NCBI GenBank assembly: GCA_030670715.1
Contig: DAOVBC010000174.1
Location: forward strand, 1 to 5,646
Reading direction: 5' to 3'
DNA length: 5,646 nucleotides
Origin: Deltaproteobacteria bacterium
GTDB taxonomy: Bacteria > Desulfobacterota > Desulfobacteria > Desulfobacterales > SG8-13
Position numbers and translations under genes: made by a program. How positions within the stretch are numbered: position 1 is the stretch's first letter; each line of letters starts with the position of its first letter. Positions 5,210-5,646 of this stretch are shown piece by piece. The notes under the pieces were generated by a model. It was not told the origin of the DNA and did no database searches. It saw only the letters and a program-made list of their open reading frames with translations.

Positions 5210-5646
5210 ATGAATCCAACAACCACCACCCCTTCGCTCAGATTGGGTTATCTGTACGTCATCCTTGCGGCCATTCTCTGGGGGATATCGGGCTCCTCGG
5301 CGAAGTTTCTATTTAACAGCGGGGTGACGCCTTTTCAACTGGTACAGCTGCGCATCACGATTGCAGCTTCCGGGTTATTCGTATGGCTTTTGATACGCGA
5401 CGCCTCCCTGCTGAAAATCGCCCGCAAGGATATCTGGTACTTCGCACTGTTCGGCACCGTCGGTATGGGGATGTGTCAATTTACCTATCTTTTTGCCATT
5501 AGCAAAATCAATGTTGCAGCAGCCATCCTGCTTCAATATCTGGCCCCATCCTTTATCGCCATTTATTCCGTCGTTTTCGTTCGGGAAAAATTGAGTCTGT
5601 CCACCGTCCTGGCACTCTTGGGCGCCACATCAGGCTGCTATCTGGT
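5210..5646 (+). CDS. EamA/DMT-family transporter, 5' part only
   Basis: The first 145 codons of a drug/metabolite transporter superfamily protein, cut by the right edge. The full protein is normally about 290-310 residues with ten membrane helices in two EamA repeats. The visible part has a short polar N-terminus, MNPTTTTPSLRLGY, then hydrophobic helices at about 14-33 (VILAAILWGISGSSAKF), 43-62, 76-96, 101-124 and from 130. The first-helix LWGISG and the AAAILLQYLAPSFIAIYS segment (103-120) are characteristic of EamA proteins. Substrate cannot be told; members export amino acids, nucleobases or other small molecules. The start at 5210 leaves the usual short tail before helix 1 but has no clear Shine-Dalgarno, and an in-frame TTG at 5147 is less likely. 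A TATAAT at 5105-5110 with no good -35 and a 9-T run at 5117-5125 lie upstream. It diverges from ssb. Confidence 0.9.
   Translation, partial: MNPTTTTPSLRLGYLYVILAAILWGISGSSAKFLFNSGVTPFQLVQLRITIAASGLFVWLLIRDASLLKIARKDIWYFALFGTVGMGMCQFTYLFAISKINVAAAILLQYLAPSFIAIYSVVFVREKLSLSTVLALLGATSGCYL

Overview
The window looks like chromosomal DNA from a bacterium of moderate GC content. The mix of genes suggests an anaerobic Desulfobacterota-type (deltaproteobacterial) genome: a CoxE-like VWA/MoxR pair, a short MetE-like methyltransferase, a stand-alone small TatA, and a single-stranded DNA-binding protein with a classical acidic tail. This placement is an inference from gene content and protein style. 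No rRNA, tRNA or other marker confirms it. I see no insertion sequence, CRISPR array or phage gene.

Layout. Positions 1-206 are non-coding and hold a long AT-rich inverted repeat over a promoter-like sequence that reads left, out of the window. Positions 207-3448 carry three minus-strand genes. In transcription order these are a 357-residue MetE-like (cobalamin-independent methionine synthase C-terminal type) protein, a MoxR-family AAA+ ATPase, and a CoxE-like VWA protein. A 9-bp tandem repeat lies between the first two. Positions 3449-3824 are a divergent intergenic region. It holds a near-perfect sigma70-type promoter with a dyad between its -35 and -10, followed by a roughly 200-nt leader with several possible stems. 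The plus-strand pair that follows (3825-4433) encodes a cysteine-rich, probably zinc-binding protein of unknown function, and tatA, whose ribosome binding site overlaps the upstream stop codon. A 12-bp perfect stem at 4484-4517 separates tatA from the convergent ssb gene (4562-4990, minus). After a divergent gap, the first 145 codons of an EamA/DMT-family transporter run off the right edge.

How the genes may work together. MoxR ATPases and CoxE-like VWA proteins typically act as a pair that remodels or matures a metalloenzyme or other complex. Here the client is not identified; the MetE-like protein upstream is the only enzyme in the same run of genes, so it is a candidate by position only. 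The Cys-rich protein and TatA are very likely translated together, which raises the possibility of a link between metal binding and Tat export. ssb and the EamA transporter look like unrelated neighbours.

Nothing here is clearly a new system. The items most worth a second look are the altered MIDAS motif of the VWA protein, the regulated-looking promoter and leader ahead of the Cys-rich/tatA pair, the 9-bp repeat ahead of moxR, and the Cys-rich protein itself.
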